In this document: piece after piece, positions 20,134-29,035 of the stretch | Layout of the letters: each line of letters starts with the position of its first letter | How positions within the stretch are numbered: the first letter of the stretch is position 1 | Assembly: GCF_000706625.1 (NCBI RefSeq) | Contig: NZ_KL407334.1 | Location: 602,024-666,023, forward strand | Direction of reading: 5' to 3' | From: Bartonella koehlerae C-29 | Lineage (GTDB): Bacteria; Pseudomonadota; Alphaproteobacteria; Rhizobiales; Rhizobiaceae | Length of the DNA: 64,000 bases | The notes under the pieces: model-generated | Told to the model about the DNA's origin: nothing | The model's database searches: none | The model's input: the letters and a program-made list of their open reading frames with translations, nothing else | Program-made: the position numbers and the translations under genes

Positions 20134-21597
20134 ATGCGCATTTCCTTCATTATTTTTCTATTATTAATTCTTGCTTGTATTGGCTTTTGTATTTCTTATA
20201 TGCGAGCTCGTTATTTTGAATACAACACACAATACAAGATGCACTCTCGTACGTGTTATTACGGCTGGTGGACCTTTTTGATAACTATTTTTCCAGCTCT
20301 TATTTTTTTAATTTTTTGGGATTATGGCAGTGCAATTTATTTAGAGTATAGTGCTTCTCGAGAGGTTGAAGCATACAGTACAAATGTGACAGAACTTGTT
20401 AATCATGATCTTATTTTGGGGATTGTTAGAAGTCTAGTCAAAATATTTCATCACTTTGAGAGGGATCTCACCACTGCTTCGTATGAAGAAGTGCGGGCAC
20501 AATTATTGGCAAGAGGATTTATTTTTCCTCATCACACATCAGATGATGTATTAAAGATAGCACAGTCATGGGTTAATTCTTCTGAAAAGTTACAGTTTAT
20601 TGGTCATGGTGTTCTTTTTGTTATTGCATCTTGTGGTTTTATTTGTGGGATTATGCAAATTTCTCCACGTCAGCGTGCGCGCAATAAGGTTGAGTTTTTG
20701 ATTGTTATTAGCTTGATTTGCGCATCTATCGTTGCGGTTTTGACGACAGTTGCCATTGCGCTCTCTATGTTCTTTCAAACGGTGAGTTTCTTTCAGTCTG
20801 TACCCTTTTCAAACTTCTTTTTGGGAACGGTTTGGGATCCACGTTTTTCAGCGAGCGGTGCGGAGGGTGAAGTGGGGCAATTTGGTTTAATACCGCTGCT
20901 TGCGGGCACACTTTATATTGCATTTGTAGCAATGCTTTTTGCTGTGCCAATAGGATTATTTTCAGCTCTTTATATGGCTGAATACGCTTCGGCTCGATTA
21001 CGATCAATAGTAAAGCCATTATTGGAAGTTCTTGCGGGTATTCCAACTATTGTTTATGGCTTTTTTGCTTTGAAGGTTGTCGGACCATTCTTACGTGATC
21101 TCTCTGTTTCTCTCTCTGGTGGTGTTGGTTTTATTATGGCTCAAAGTGTTTTGACCGCTGGAGTTGTGATGGGAATTATGTTGATACCTTTTGTTTCTTC
21201 TTTGTCAGATGATATTATTACGGCTATTCCACGTATGTTACGTGAAGGATCTTATGGTTTAGGAGCAACGCAATCTGAAACGATTAAAAAAGTCGTTATA
21301 CCAGCAGCGCTTCCGGGGATTATGGGAGCGATTTTACTGACAGCATCACGTGCAATTGGAGAGACGATGATTGTGGTTTTGGCGGCAGGTGTTGCAGCGA
21401 ACTTAACATTTAATCCATTCGAAGCAATGACTACAATGACGGTTAAGATTGTTAATCAATTGACAGGTGATTTTGAGTTTAATTCTCCCCAAACGCTTGT
21501 TTCTTTTGCTTTAGGAATGACACTCTTTATTATGACTCTTTTGATGAATATTTTTGCTCTCTATATTGTACGTAAATATCGGGAACAATATGAATGA
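20134..21597 (+). CDS. pstC: Phosphate ABC transporter permease PstC
   Basis: A 487-residue inner-membrane permease from ATG 20134, which has GAAAGA just upstream; an in-frame TTG at 20122 is less likely. It has the long N-terminal extension of rhizobial PstC (two helices and a large loop, about residues 1-220). The transport core follows with GTLYIAFVAMLFAVPIGLFSALYMAEYAS and the EAA loop REGSYGLGATQSETIKKVVIPAALPG, then ASRAIGETMIVVLAAG. It would pair with PstA to form the phosphate channel. Its stop overlaps the pstA start (ATGA). Confidence 0.93.
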   Translation: MRISFIIFLLLILACIGFCISYMRARYFEYNTQYKMHSRTCYYGWWTFLITIFPALIFLIFWDYGSAIYLEYSASREVEAYSTNVTELVNHDLILGIVRSLVKIFHHFERDLTTASYEEVRAQLLARGFIFPHHTSDDVLKIAQSWVNSSEKLQFIGHGVLFVIASCGFICGIMQISPRQRARNKVEFLIVISLICASIVAVLTTVAIALSMFFQTVSFFQSVPFSNFFLGTVWDPRFSASGAEGEVGQFGLIPLLAGTLYIAFVAMLFAVPIGLFSALYMAEYASARLRSIVKPLLEVLAGIPTIVYGFFALKVVGPFLRDLSVSLSGGVGFIMAQSVLTAGVVMGIMLIPFVSSLSDDIITAIPRMLREGSYGLGATQSETIKKVVIPAALPGIMGAILLTASRAIGETMIVVLAAGVAANLTFNPFEAMTTMTVKIVNQLTGDFEFNSPQTLVSFALGMTLFIMTLLMNIFALYIVRKYREQYE

Positions 21598-22886
21598 ATG
21601 AAGATTTTTCTTTCTCTCGTCGCAATATTGGCCTCAAACGTCGATATTGGGCTGAGCGCCGTTTCCGTGCGTATGGTTTGATAGCCATTTTTATTGGTTT
21701 ATTTTTTTTATTTGCACTTTTATGGTCTGTCATCAGTCAGGGTTATACAGCTTTTTTTCAAAGTGAGATGACATTATCGGTTTATTTAGATGAGAAGGTT
21801 ATTGATCCAAGTGGTCAGCGTGCAACAAATCCACAGATACTCATAACAGCCAATTATCCTCTTCTTGTACGCAATGCTTTGGCAAGAAAGCTTGATATAG
21901 ATCCAAATGATCGGGCATCATTGCGGGATATTAGCCGTATGTTTTCAAATAGTGTACGCGTTCAACTGCGTGAAATAGTAACAAAGAATCCACAACTGAT
22001 TGGCACAACGCAAAAAATCAAAGTCTTGGCAGCAGCGGATATTGATTCTGCTTATAAAGAGCAGATTGATTTGCATGTAGCAGAAAAAAACCGCAAAATT
22101 TCTAATCGCCAAGTAGAATGGATGAAACGGTTAGCGCATGATGGTACACTTTATAAAAAATTTAATTTTGGTTTTTTTATATTTGGTGCTTCAAGTCGTC
22201 CTGAGACTGCTGGCTTAGGTGTTGCGATAATCGGTTCTCTTTATATGATAGCTATTGTTTTAGTGATTTCATTGCCAATAGGGATAGCAGCAGCTCTTTA
22301 TTTGGAAGAATATGCACGCAAAAATAAATTTACAGATTTTATTGAGGTTAATATCAATAATCTTGCCGCTGTTCCTTCGATTATTTTTGGTCTTTTAGGA
22401 CTTGCGGTTTTTGTTAATTTTTTTGGATTACCACGTTCAGCCTCTTTTGTTGGTGGCCTTGTGTTGGCTCTTATGACACTACCAACAATCATTATTGCAA
22501 CACGTTCTGCTTTACGGGCTGTTCCTTTTTCTATTCGTGCAGCAGCTTTAGGATTGGGAGCATCGAAAACACAAGTGGTTTTTCATCATGTTCTTCCTTT
22601 AGCAGCTCCTGGTATTTTGACTGGCACGATTATTGGTGTAGCGCAAGCTTTGGGTGAAACTGCGCCTTTACTTTTGATAGGAATGGTTGCTTTTGTTGTA
22701 AATATTCCCGCTACACCCATGGATCCTGCTACAGCTCTACCTGTGCAAATTTTCATGTGGGCAGGTGAAGCAGAACGCGCTTTTGTTGAAAAAACGTCGG
22801 GTGCTATTATCGTATTAATGATTTTTCTTTTTATTATGAATATTTTTGCGGTTTTTTTACGTCGACGATTTGAACGTCGCCAGTAA
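21594..22886 (+). CDS. pstA: Phosphate ABC transporter permease PstA
   Basis: A 430-residue permease with a long N-terminal extension as in rhizobial homologues (E. coli PstA is about 296). The core begins GLGVAIIGSLYMIAIVLVISLPIGIAAALYLEEYA near residue 205. The EAA loop reads IRAAALGLGASKTQVVFHHVLPLAAPG, followed by GVAQALGETAPLLLIGMVAF. It overlaps pstC by 4 bp and is followed by pstB after 58 bp. Assigned by order and by the PstA motifs. Confidence 0.94.
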   Translation: MNEDFSFSRRNIGLKRRYWAERRFRAYGLIAIFIGLFFLFALLWSVISQGYTAFFQSEMTLSVYLDEKVIDPSGQRATNPQILITANYPLLVRNALARKLDIDPNDRASLRDISRMFSNSVRVQLREIVTKNPQLIGTTQKIKVLAAADIDSAYKEQIDLHVAEKNRKISNRQVEWMKRLAHDGTLYKKFNFGFFIFGASSRPETAGLGVAIIGSLYMIAIVLVISLPIGIAAALYLEEYARKNKFTDFIEVNINNLAAVPSIIFGLLGLAVFVNFFGLPRSASFVGGLVLALMTLPTIIIATRSALRAVPFSIRAAALGLGASKTQVVFHHVLPLAAPGILTGTIIGVAQALGETAPLLLIGMVAFVVNIPATPMDPATALPVQIFMWAGEAERAFVEKTSGAIIVLMIFLFIMNIFAVFLRRRFERRQ

Positions 22887-22944
22887 CTTTTATACAGTGA
22901 GAACTTCGATAACGTTTGTATTTTAAAGTAAGGTGAATTCTGTA

Positions 22945-23703
22945 ATGAAGATTAAAATGCGTGGCCAAGATGTAAAGGTTTTTTATGGAAAAAAAGAAGC
23001 TCTCCATGGTATTACTCTTGATATTCCTGAACATCAGGTTACGGCTTTGATAGGTCCTTCAGGTTGCGGAAAGTCAACTTTTTTGCGTTGTTTTAATCGT
23101 ATGAATGATACGATTGAAGGCGCTAAAATAACCGGATTTATTACCTTAGATGGGGAAAATATTTATGAATCGCGCATTGATGTTGTAGAGTTGCGTGCGC
23201 GTGTTGGAATGGTTTTTCAAAAACCTAGTCCTTTTCCAAAATCTATTTTTGAAAATGTTGCTTATGGTCCACGTATTCACGGTTTAGCCAAATCGCGTGC
23301 TGAATTGCACGATGTGGTTGAGAAGAGTTTAAGGCAGGCAGGTTTATTTGAAGAAGTGAAAGATCGTCTTCATGAGTCAGGGACCAGTTTATCAGGAGGG
23401 CAGCAACAGCGCTTGTGTATTGCGCGTGCTATTGCAGTTAGTCCTGAAGTTATTTTGATGGATGAGCCTTGTTCGGCTCTTGATCCAATTGCAACGGCTC
23501 GTATTGAAGAACTTATCGATGCTTTACGAAAGGATTATACAATCGTCATTGTGACACATTCGATGCAGCAGGCAGCACGTGTTTCTCAATACACAGCCAT
23601 GTTTCATTTGGGGAATCTAGTAGAAGTTGGGGAAACTGAAATGATGTTCACTTCACCAAAAGAGCAGCGTACGCAGGATTATATTACGGGGCGTTTTGGA
23701 TAG
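22945..23703 (+). CDS. pstB: Phosphate ABC transporter ATPase PstB
   Basis: A 252-residue ABC ATPase. Walker A is GPSGCGKST, the PstB-specific RCFNRMND follows, then [20 protein letters not shown] (Q-loop), signature LSGGQQQRL and Walker [14 protein letters not shown]. The start at ATG 22945 is chosen because TAAGGTGA lies 8 bp upstream; the in-frame GTG at 22933 lies inside that site. It energises PstCA and, with PhoU, normally signals phosphate state to PhoR. Confidence 0.97.
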   Translation: MKIKMRGQDVKVFYGKKEALHGITLDIPEHQVTALIGPSGCGKSTFLRCFNRMNDTIEGAKITGFITLDGENIYESRIDVVELRARVGMVFQKPSPFPKSIFENVAYGPRIHGLAKSRAELHDVVEKSLRQAGLFEEVKDRLHESGTSLSGGQQQRLCIARAIAVSPEVILMDEPCSALDPIATARIEELIDALRKDYTIVIVTHSMQQAARVSQYTAMFHLGNLVEVGETEMMFTSPKEQRTQDYITGRFG

Positions 23704-23724
23704 GTGAATTGAGGAGTACAGAAT

Positions 23725-24447
23725 ATGTCTATAAAACATACTGTTCGTGCTTATGATGCAGAACTAAAATATTTGGAAGAAAAGATCATAGGAATGGGTG
23801 GTCACGCGGAAAAAATGATTGAACGTTCTGTCGCGTCAATAGTGTGTAATGATCTTCAGCTTGCTGCTACAGTTATTGCAGATGACTTGTTTTTAGATGA
23901 AGCAGAACGCGATATTGATGAAAAAGCGATTACGATTATTTGCAAACGCCAACCGATGGCTGTTGATTTACGTGAAATTGTTGGTGCTATTCGCATTTCT
24001 TCTGATCTTGAACGGATTGGGGATATGGCTAAAAATATTGCTAAGCGAACAGTTGCACTTTCAGAAATACGTCAACCTAAGACCTTTTACTGTAGGTTTG
24101 AAACGATTACAACTTTGGCGCTCAATCAGTTAAAGGAAGTATTGAATGCTTACACGAGTCGCTTATTAGATCATGTTGGCGCAGTCCGCGAACGTGATGG
24201 TAAAATTGATGCTCTGTATACTTCTCTTTTTCGTGAACTTTTAACTTATATGATGGAAGATATGCGCAATATTACGGTTTGTACGCATTTACTTTTTTGT
24301 ATAAAAAATATTGAAAGAATTGGAGATCATGTCACCAATATTGCTGAAACACTGCACTATATCATAACGGGTTACCATATGTCTTGCGATCGTCCTCGCG
24401 ATGATCTTACCTATAAAGTTGGGATAGATGGGAAGGAAATAGACTAA
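23725..24447 (+). CDS. phoU: Phosphate transport regulator PhoU
   Basis: A 240-residue, all-helical protein with two PhoU repeats. It begins HTVRAYDAELKYLEEKIIGMGGHAE, and has the metal-cluster motifs SSDLERIGDMAKNIAKR (first repeat) and IKNIERIGDHVTNIAETLHYI (second repeat). PhoU represses PhoR kinase activity in high phosphate and moderates Pst uptake. The ATG has GAGGAG upstream and lies 21 bp after pstB. In many rhizobia phoB follows directly; here the next feature is a decayed integrase and no response regulator is visible. Confidence 0.95.
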   Translation: MSIKHTVRAYDAELKYLEEKIIGMGGHAEKMIERSVASIVCNDLQLAATVIADDLFLDEAERDIDEKAITIICKRQPMAVDLREIVGAIRISSDLERIGDMAKNIAKRTVALSEIRQPKTFYCRFETITTLALNQLKEVLNAYTSRLLDHVGAVRERDGKIDALYTSLFRELLTYMMEDMRNITVCTHLLFCIKNIERIGDHVTNIAETLHYIITGYHMSCDRPRDDLTYKVGIDGKEID

Positions 24448-24549
24448 AATTTTCTCTTACGGAACAAGTAACAATTAAGTCAAGAAGCTATTCTTAGAAG
24501 TAAAAGATTTATTGGTTATTGATTTCTGTTATATGTTTTTCCTCTATCC

Positions 24550-25395
24550 TTAACTTCTTTGGAGCTTTTTTAGTAATTCAAAGGCGAGTTTTTTTACGAT
24601 CTGTGCTCTTTTAATAAGATGGCATAATATCGTCCTCCCATCTCAAAGGTGCTTTGAGTTTTAATACTGTTTGCTCCTGAGTTAGCAGTGCGTGTTGCTG
24701 CTAATTTTTTCAAACCGTGTGCTGACTTTTTTGTATCTGCTTGAATGCATGCCTTACAAAATAAAACCCCGAAGCTTGCTTCGGTTATCTTCTTACCTTT
24801 TTTACCAAAAATGAATGTTTTCTTGCCTATGGAAGAAATTTTAAAGATTTCTGCTAATTCCGGTAAAATAAGAAGAACATCTGTTTTGAATTTACTTTTC
24901 TCTGTCTTGAGGTGGATGATATTATCTTTGGTGTCTTGCCAGCCAATACAAACCGCGTCACTACGACGTAAGCCTTTGTAAAGCGGAGAATCAATCCAAA
25001 CGCGTTCATGGTGCCATGTGACCAACGTTGATAATATTTCTCAATCTCTTCTTCTGTCCAAATAGGAAATCCACTCTTGTTTTTTAGAGGAGGTATTCTT
25101 AAAGCTGGGTTAACTGCTCAAAGATCTTATTCAATTGCCCATTGAACAAAGTCCTATAGAGTGTTTTCATAAATTCTTTAGCCATTGTTGATTTTTCTTT
25201 GCGCTTTTCAACCAATAGCTATGATATGTATTTTTTTGATTGGCCTATAGGGAATGTTTCCCATGGAATCGGAAGCGTTTATTTTTCTGTTTTTGTGGAA
25301 TTTTAAAGAGGCAATGCCAATTGGTACTGTTAAATTACTGTTTAAGCAGCCATGCAAATGAATCTTCAACAATGATGCATAAAATGATTTTTTTA
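24550..25395 (-). pseudogene. Decayed phage-type tyrosine integrase
   Basis: Reading leftward, broken frames together give a tyrosine recombinase. Pieces include SFAWLLKQ (stop) FNSTNWHCL near the N-terminus, then KRKEKSTMAKEFMKTLYR, then FPIWTEEEIEKYYQRWSHGT. Next comes the catalytic-domain start YKGLRRSDAVCIGWQD, then SAHGLKKLAATRTANSGA, and after another shift WEDDIMPSY (stop) KSTDRKK and FELLKKLQRS. At least four frameshifts or stops separate them. The box II arginine (GLRR) is kept, but HGLKK has Lys where HxxR is expected, and the tyrosine segment is out of frame. The right boundary is approximate. It lies directly after phoU and is probably the scar of a lost prophage or island. Confidence 0.82.
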
Positions 25396-25889
25396 AGAAA
25401 ATTGGGCATTTTCCTGAGAATAGCAGGAGCAGCGACATGATATACGTGTTATGGACAATGGCAAAAAAGCAAAGAGGTTTTTAATAGTGCGGATTTTTAA
25501 TTCTTAATTTGACGGATTTTGATATGGGCTAGTACCCTTGTTTATAGTTTTGTAAGATAGGAAGCTTCTTTAGGATTGATATGGATAGTTTTAGTACTCC
25601 GATCTTTACTCGTATATAGAATTGTTTGGGAGTTTTCGAAGGTATATTATTTATTGCAATTCAAAGTGTAAAGAGTGATATTGTTTGGTTATCTTTATTC
25701 ATTAATAATAACGATATTGATCTATAATTAAGGCTTTGTTTATTTTTTATTTTATAAATGCCTTTTAATTACTGATTGTATTAAAATTTTACTAAGTGGT
25801 AACAATTAGTCGTATACTTTCTTTGAAGATACATTTAAAACTCATTCAAATTTTGAAGATTTCAAATATATGGGGATGTGTTGTATAAA
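25396..25889. other. AT-rich spacer after the integrase remnant
   Basis: About 490 bp with stops in all frames and no recognisable remnant beyond a possible N-terminal tail of the integrase. The promoter for the SleB-like gene should be near its right end. No direct repeat that could be an attachment site was identified by eye. Confidence 0.45.
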
Positions 25890-26741
25890 ATGAAAAAAAA
25901 TTTTTGGACTGTTTTTGTTAGCTGTTTTTTAGCACCAATTGTTATTGTGGGGTGTGCTTTAGATCATTTTTCTGCTGGAAAAGTGAGTGATAATAAGAAG
26001 GCAAAAACAGTAATATATCCATTGACCGAGCGCCAATGTCTTATGCGCGCAATGTATTTTGAATCAAATCGTACCAGCCGTGAAGGAATGATTGCTGTTG
26101 GCACTGTTGTTATGAATCGTGTTAATTCAAGTGCTTATCCAAAAACAATTTGCGGTGTTGTTGGTCAGTACAAACAGTTTGCTCCCGGTGTTTTAACGCG
26201 TCCTATGACAGAGCCGGCATCTGTTGCGCGTGTTAGAGAGGCAGCTGATGCTGTTTTACGCGGCGAACGGGATAAGAAAGTCAAAAACGCTAAGTTTTTT
26301 CATACTGCTGGTTTATCTTTTCCTTATAAAAATATGCACTATGTTCGTGTTGCGGGAGGGAATTCCTTTTATGAAAAGCGCTCACGTGATGGATCTCTTC
26401 AGGTTCCTCATAATGATCGTCCCTATGATGTCGCTTATGCTTTTGCTCAGGAACGTTTTAGTAATGCGCGAAGTTTCATGGATATGGGCTTAGCAAGCAA
26501 GGAAATAAAAGTAGAGGGAAGACAAAATGCATCTCCTTCGATAGAGGTAACACAGGTGGACAAAGCACATACTACGCCTTTTGTTGTGGTACAGCTTGAT
26601 AAAGTTCCTATTCCTAATTATGCACCTAATCGTACAGATAAAAAAGAGGAAACAAAACCGGCTGTGGCTTATAATCTGCTCTCATCAGATCAGTTAAATG
26701 CAGTTGTTGCAATGTTAGAAGAACGGTACAGAATCCGGTAG
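25890..26741 (+). CDS. SleB-type cell wall hydrolase lipoprotein
   Basis: A 283-residue predicted lipoprotein. The leader ends in the lipobox IVGC (Cys about residue 21), so it should be anchored in an envelope membrane. Residues about 45-150 form a SleB/CwlJ Hydrolase_2 domain: ECQ-like RQCLMRAMYFESNRTSREGMIAVGTVVMNRV, with the catalytic Glu in YFES, then YPKTICGVVGQYKQF. The C-terminal ~100 residues are a polar tail. Such proteins cleave peptidoglycan in the manner of lytic transglycosylases. The ATG at 25890 is used; an in-frame GTG at 25878 would place four extra residues ahead of the signal. It stands alone after the integrase scar. Confidence 0.85.
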   Translation: MKKNFWTVFVSCFLAPIVIVGCALDHFSAGKVSDNKKAKTVIYPLTERQCLMRAMYFESNRTSREGMIAVGTVVMNRVNSSAYPKTICGVVGQYKQFAPGVLTRPMTEPASVARVREAADAVLRGERDKKVKNAKFFHTAGLSFPYKNMHYVRVAGGNSFYEKRSRDGSLQVPHNDRPYDVAYAFAQERFSNARSFMDMGLASKEIKVEGRQNASPSIEVTQVDKAHTTPFVVVQLDKVPIPNYAPNRTDKKEETKPAVAYNLLSSDQLNAVVAMLEERYRIR

Positions 26742-26772
26742 TTTTTTCACAATCAAAGGAAGGATATTGGTA

Positions 26773-28020
26773 GTGTACTTTGATATTCATGAAACAATTT
26801 CGTCTGAAAAGCTTAATCGTCTTGCCGAAATTACGGTAAAAGTAGGATTGAATCTACAAGAGGGGCAAGATCTTCTTTTGACCGCACCAGTTTCGGCATT
26901 ACCTTTTGTCCGGCGTATTGCATATCATGCTTATAAGGCTGGTGCTGGTGTGATTACACCGCTTTTTAGTGATGACATGTTATCGCTTACGCGTTTTGAA
27001 AATGCGCAGAATGCTAGTTTCGATTGTGCGCCTTCTTGGCTTTATGAGGGGATGGCGCAAGCCTTTAGAAATGGGGCTGCACGTTTAGCTATCGTTGGTG
27101 ATGACCCTTCTCTACTTTCTAATCAGGATTTTAATAAGGTTGCGCGTTTGAGTAAAGCCACTTCAATGGCTTACCAGCCTGCTCTTAAAGAAATATCGAA
27201 TTTTGCTATAAATTGGTCGATAGTTGCCTATCCAACAGCAGGTTGTGCTGCAACGATTTTTCCCGCGTTGCCAATAAATGAAGCAATTAGGAAATTAGCT
27301 GATGTAATTTTTGCTGCTTCACGTGTTACAGGAGAAGATCCGGTTCACGCATGGGGTGTCCATAATACAACTTTGAAGCAACGGTCATCATGGCTTAATG
27401 ACCAGCGTTTCGCTGCTTTACATTTTAAAGGTCCAGGGACTGATTTAACAGTTGGTTTGGCCGATGATCATGAATGGCAGGGTGGTGCATCAGTTGCTCA
27501 AAATGGTGTTGTCTGTAATCCGAATATTCCGACAGAAGAAGTCTTCACAACTCCTCATGCACATAAGGTTGAAGGTTTTGTTCGTTCGACGAAGCCACTT
27601 TCTTACCAGGGAACACTGATCAATAATATAGAGGTACGTTTTGAAGCAGGGCGTATTGTTAAGGCATGTGCTTCGAAAGGACAGGAAGTTTTGCAACAGG
27701 TTTTACAAAGTGATGAGGGTGCGAGTCGGCTGGGTGAAGTTGCTCTTGTTCCGCATTCTTCACCGATTTCAAAGAGTAACCTTCTTTTTTATAATACGTT
27801 ATTTGATGAAAATGCTGCATGTCATATTGCTTTGGGGCAATGTTATTCAAAGTGCTTTTTAAATGGAGCATCATTGTTGCCAGAGGAAATTGCAGCGCGT
27901 GGTGGTAATAAAAGTATGATTCATATTGATTGGATGATTGGATCAGGTGAAATTGATATAGACGGCATTACGAAAGATGGTATGAGAATTCCTGTATTTC
28001 GTAATGGTGAATGGGTTTAA
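26773..28020 (+). CDS. Aminopeptidase of the M29 family (aminopeptidase T/PepS type)
   Basis: A 415-residue cytosolic metallo-aminopeptidase. It opens KLNRLAEITVKVGLNLQEGQDLLLTAPV, and contains FAALHFKGPGTDLTVGLADDHEWQGG and NIPTEEVFTTPHAHKVEGFVRSTKPL, where the Glu and His metal ligands of M29 enzymes sit. GQCYSKCFLNG and the end segment HIDWMIGSGEIDIDGI complete the family pattern. The GTG at 26773 is preferred as start because GGAAGGA lies 8 bp before it; the TTG at 26767 is too close. It probably releases N-terminal residues from peptides; the exact preference is unknown. Confidence 0.9.
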   Translation: MYFDIHETISSEKLNRLAEITVKVGLNLQEGQDLLLTAPVSALPFVRRIAYHAYKAGAGVITPLFSDDMLSLTRFENAQNASFDCAPSWLYEGMAQAFRNGAARLAIVGDDPSLLSNQDFNKVARLSKATSMAYQPALKEISNFAINWSIVAYPTAGCAATIFPALPINEAIRKLADVIFAASRVTGEDPVHAWGVHNTTLKQRSSWLNDQRFAALHFKGPGTDLTVGLADDHEWQGGASVAQNGVVCNPNIPTEEVFTTPHAHKVEGFVRSTKPLSYQGTLINNIEVRFEAGRIVKACASKGQEVLQQVLQSDEGASRLGEVALVPHSSPISKSNLLFYNTLFDENAACHIALGQCYSKCFLNGASLLPEEIAARGGNKSMIHIDWMIGSGEIDIDGITKDGMRIPVFRNGEWV

Positions 28021-28077
28021 TAGTATTATTTTTTCAATGGTATTGTTGGAAAACGCATGATTATTTTAAGAAGATAG

Positions 28078-28953
28078 ATGCCTGAACTTCCTGAAGTAGA
28101 GACGGTTCGTCGTGGACTTGAGCCTGTTATAACTGGTGCAAAGATACTATCTGTTATGCTTAATCGAAGAAATTTGCGATTTCCTTTTCCAGAGGCGTTT
28201 CCTGAGCGGCTTATGGGCAGAACGATTATAGAACTTGGCCGACGCGCGAAATATTTATTATTTCATCTTTCGCAGAACGAAACGATTTTAAGCCATTTAG
28301 GGATGTCAGGATCGTGGCGCATAGAGGGTGATTTTTTAAAAGAAAAATTTTCTACTATAAGTAAATTTGTTAATCATGATCACGTTGTTATAGATATTCA
28401 AGCAAAGGATGGTAAAGTTTATTGTCTTACTTATAATGATATTCGTCGTTTTGGGTTTATGCTTTTAGTAGATACAAGAAGGCTTTATGAACATCCACTT
28501 TTAAAGAAGCTAGGGCTCGAGCCTACGAGTAATGCGTTTTCTGGGAGTTATTTACAGGAAGCTTTTGTTAATAAAAAAATATCTCTCAAAGGAATTTTGC
28601 TTGATCAATCTATTGTTGCTGGTCTTGGGAATATTTATGTTTGCGAAGCACTTTGGCGTAGTCGTTTGTCTCCACAGCGTGGTGCATTCACATTAGCATT
28701 GAAAACTGAATGTGCACGCGAATTTGCAGATTCCTTAGCACGGAATATACGTAATGTGATTACTGAAGCGATTTCTTCTGGTGGTTCTACTTTACGTGAT
28801 TATATTCGTACAGATGGCTCACTTGGTTATTTTCAACACTCTTTTTCAGTTTATGGACGAGAAGGCAAGGAATGTTTGCAATGTGGAATACCTATTGTAC
28901 GTATTTTGCAATCTGGACGTTCAAGTTTTTACTGCTTACAGTGCCAAAAATGA
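28078..28953 (+). CDS. mutM: Formamidopyrimidine-DNA glycosylase (Fpg)
   Basis: A 291-residue base-excision repair enzyme removing 8-oxoguanine and formamidopyrimidines. It starts MPELPEVETVRRGLEP with the catalytic Pro2 and Glu3. The conserved lysine lies in GRRAKYLLFHL, with HLGMSGSW nearby. LDQSIVAGLGNIYVCEALW forms the helix-two-turn-helix, and GGSTLRDYIRTDGSLGYFQHSFSVYGREG leads into the C-terminal zinc finger C-LQC...YCLQC. Full length and intact. In many rhizobia ubiE/ubiB lie next to it; here an M20 peptidase follows after 82 bp. Confidence 0.97.
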   Translation: MPELPEVETVRRGLEPVITGAKILSVMLNRRNLRFPFPEAFPERLMGRTIIELGRRAKYLLFHLSQNETILSHLGMSGSWRIEGDFLKEKFSTISKFVNHDHVVIDIQAKDGKVYCLTYNDIRRFGFMLLVDTRRLYEHPLLKKLGLEPTSNAFSGSYLQEAFVNKKISLKGILLDQSIVAGLGNIYVCEALWRSRLSPQRGAFTLALKTECAREFADSLARNIRNVITEAISSGGSTLRDYIRTDGSLGYFQHSFSVYGREGKECLQCGIPIVRILQSGRSSFYCLQCQK

Positions 28954-29035
28954 ATAAGATGTCTTGCAAAATCCTCCAAGAAGCTTAGAGTCGTGCGCTT
29001 ATATCTATAGTTATACAAAGCTTGAAAGTTTTTTT

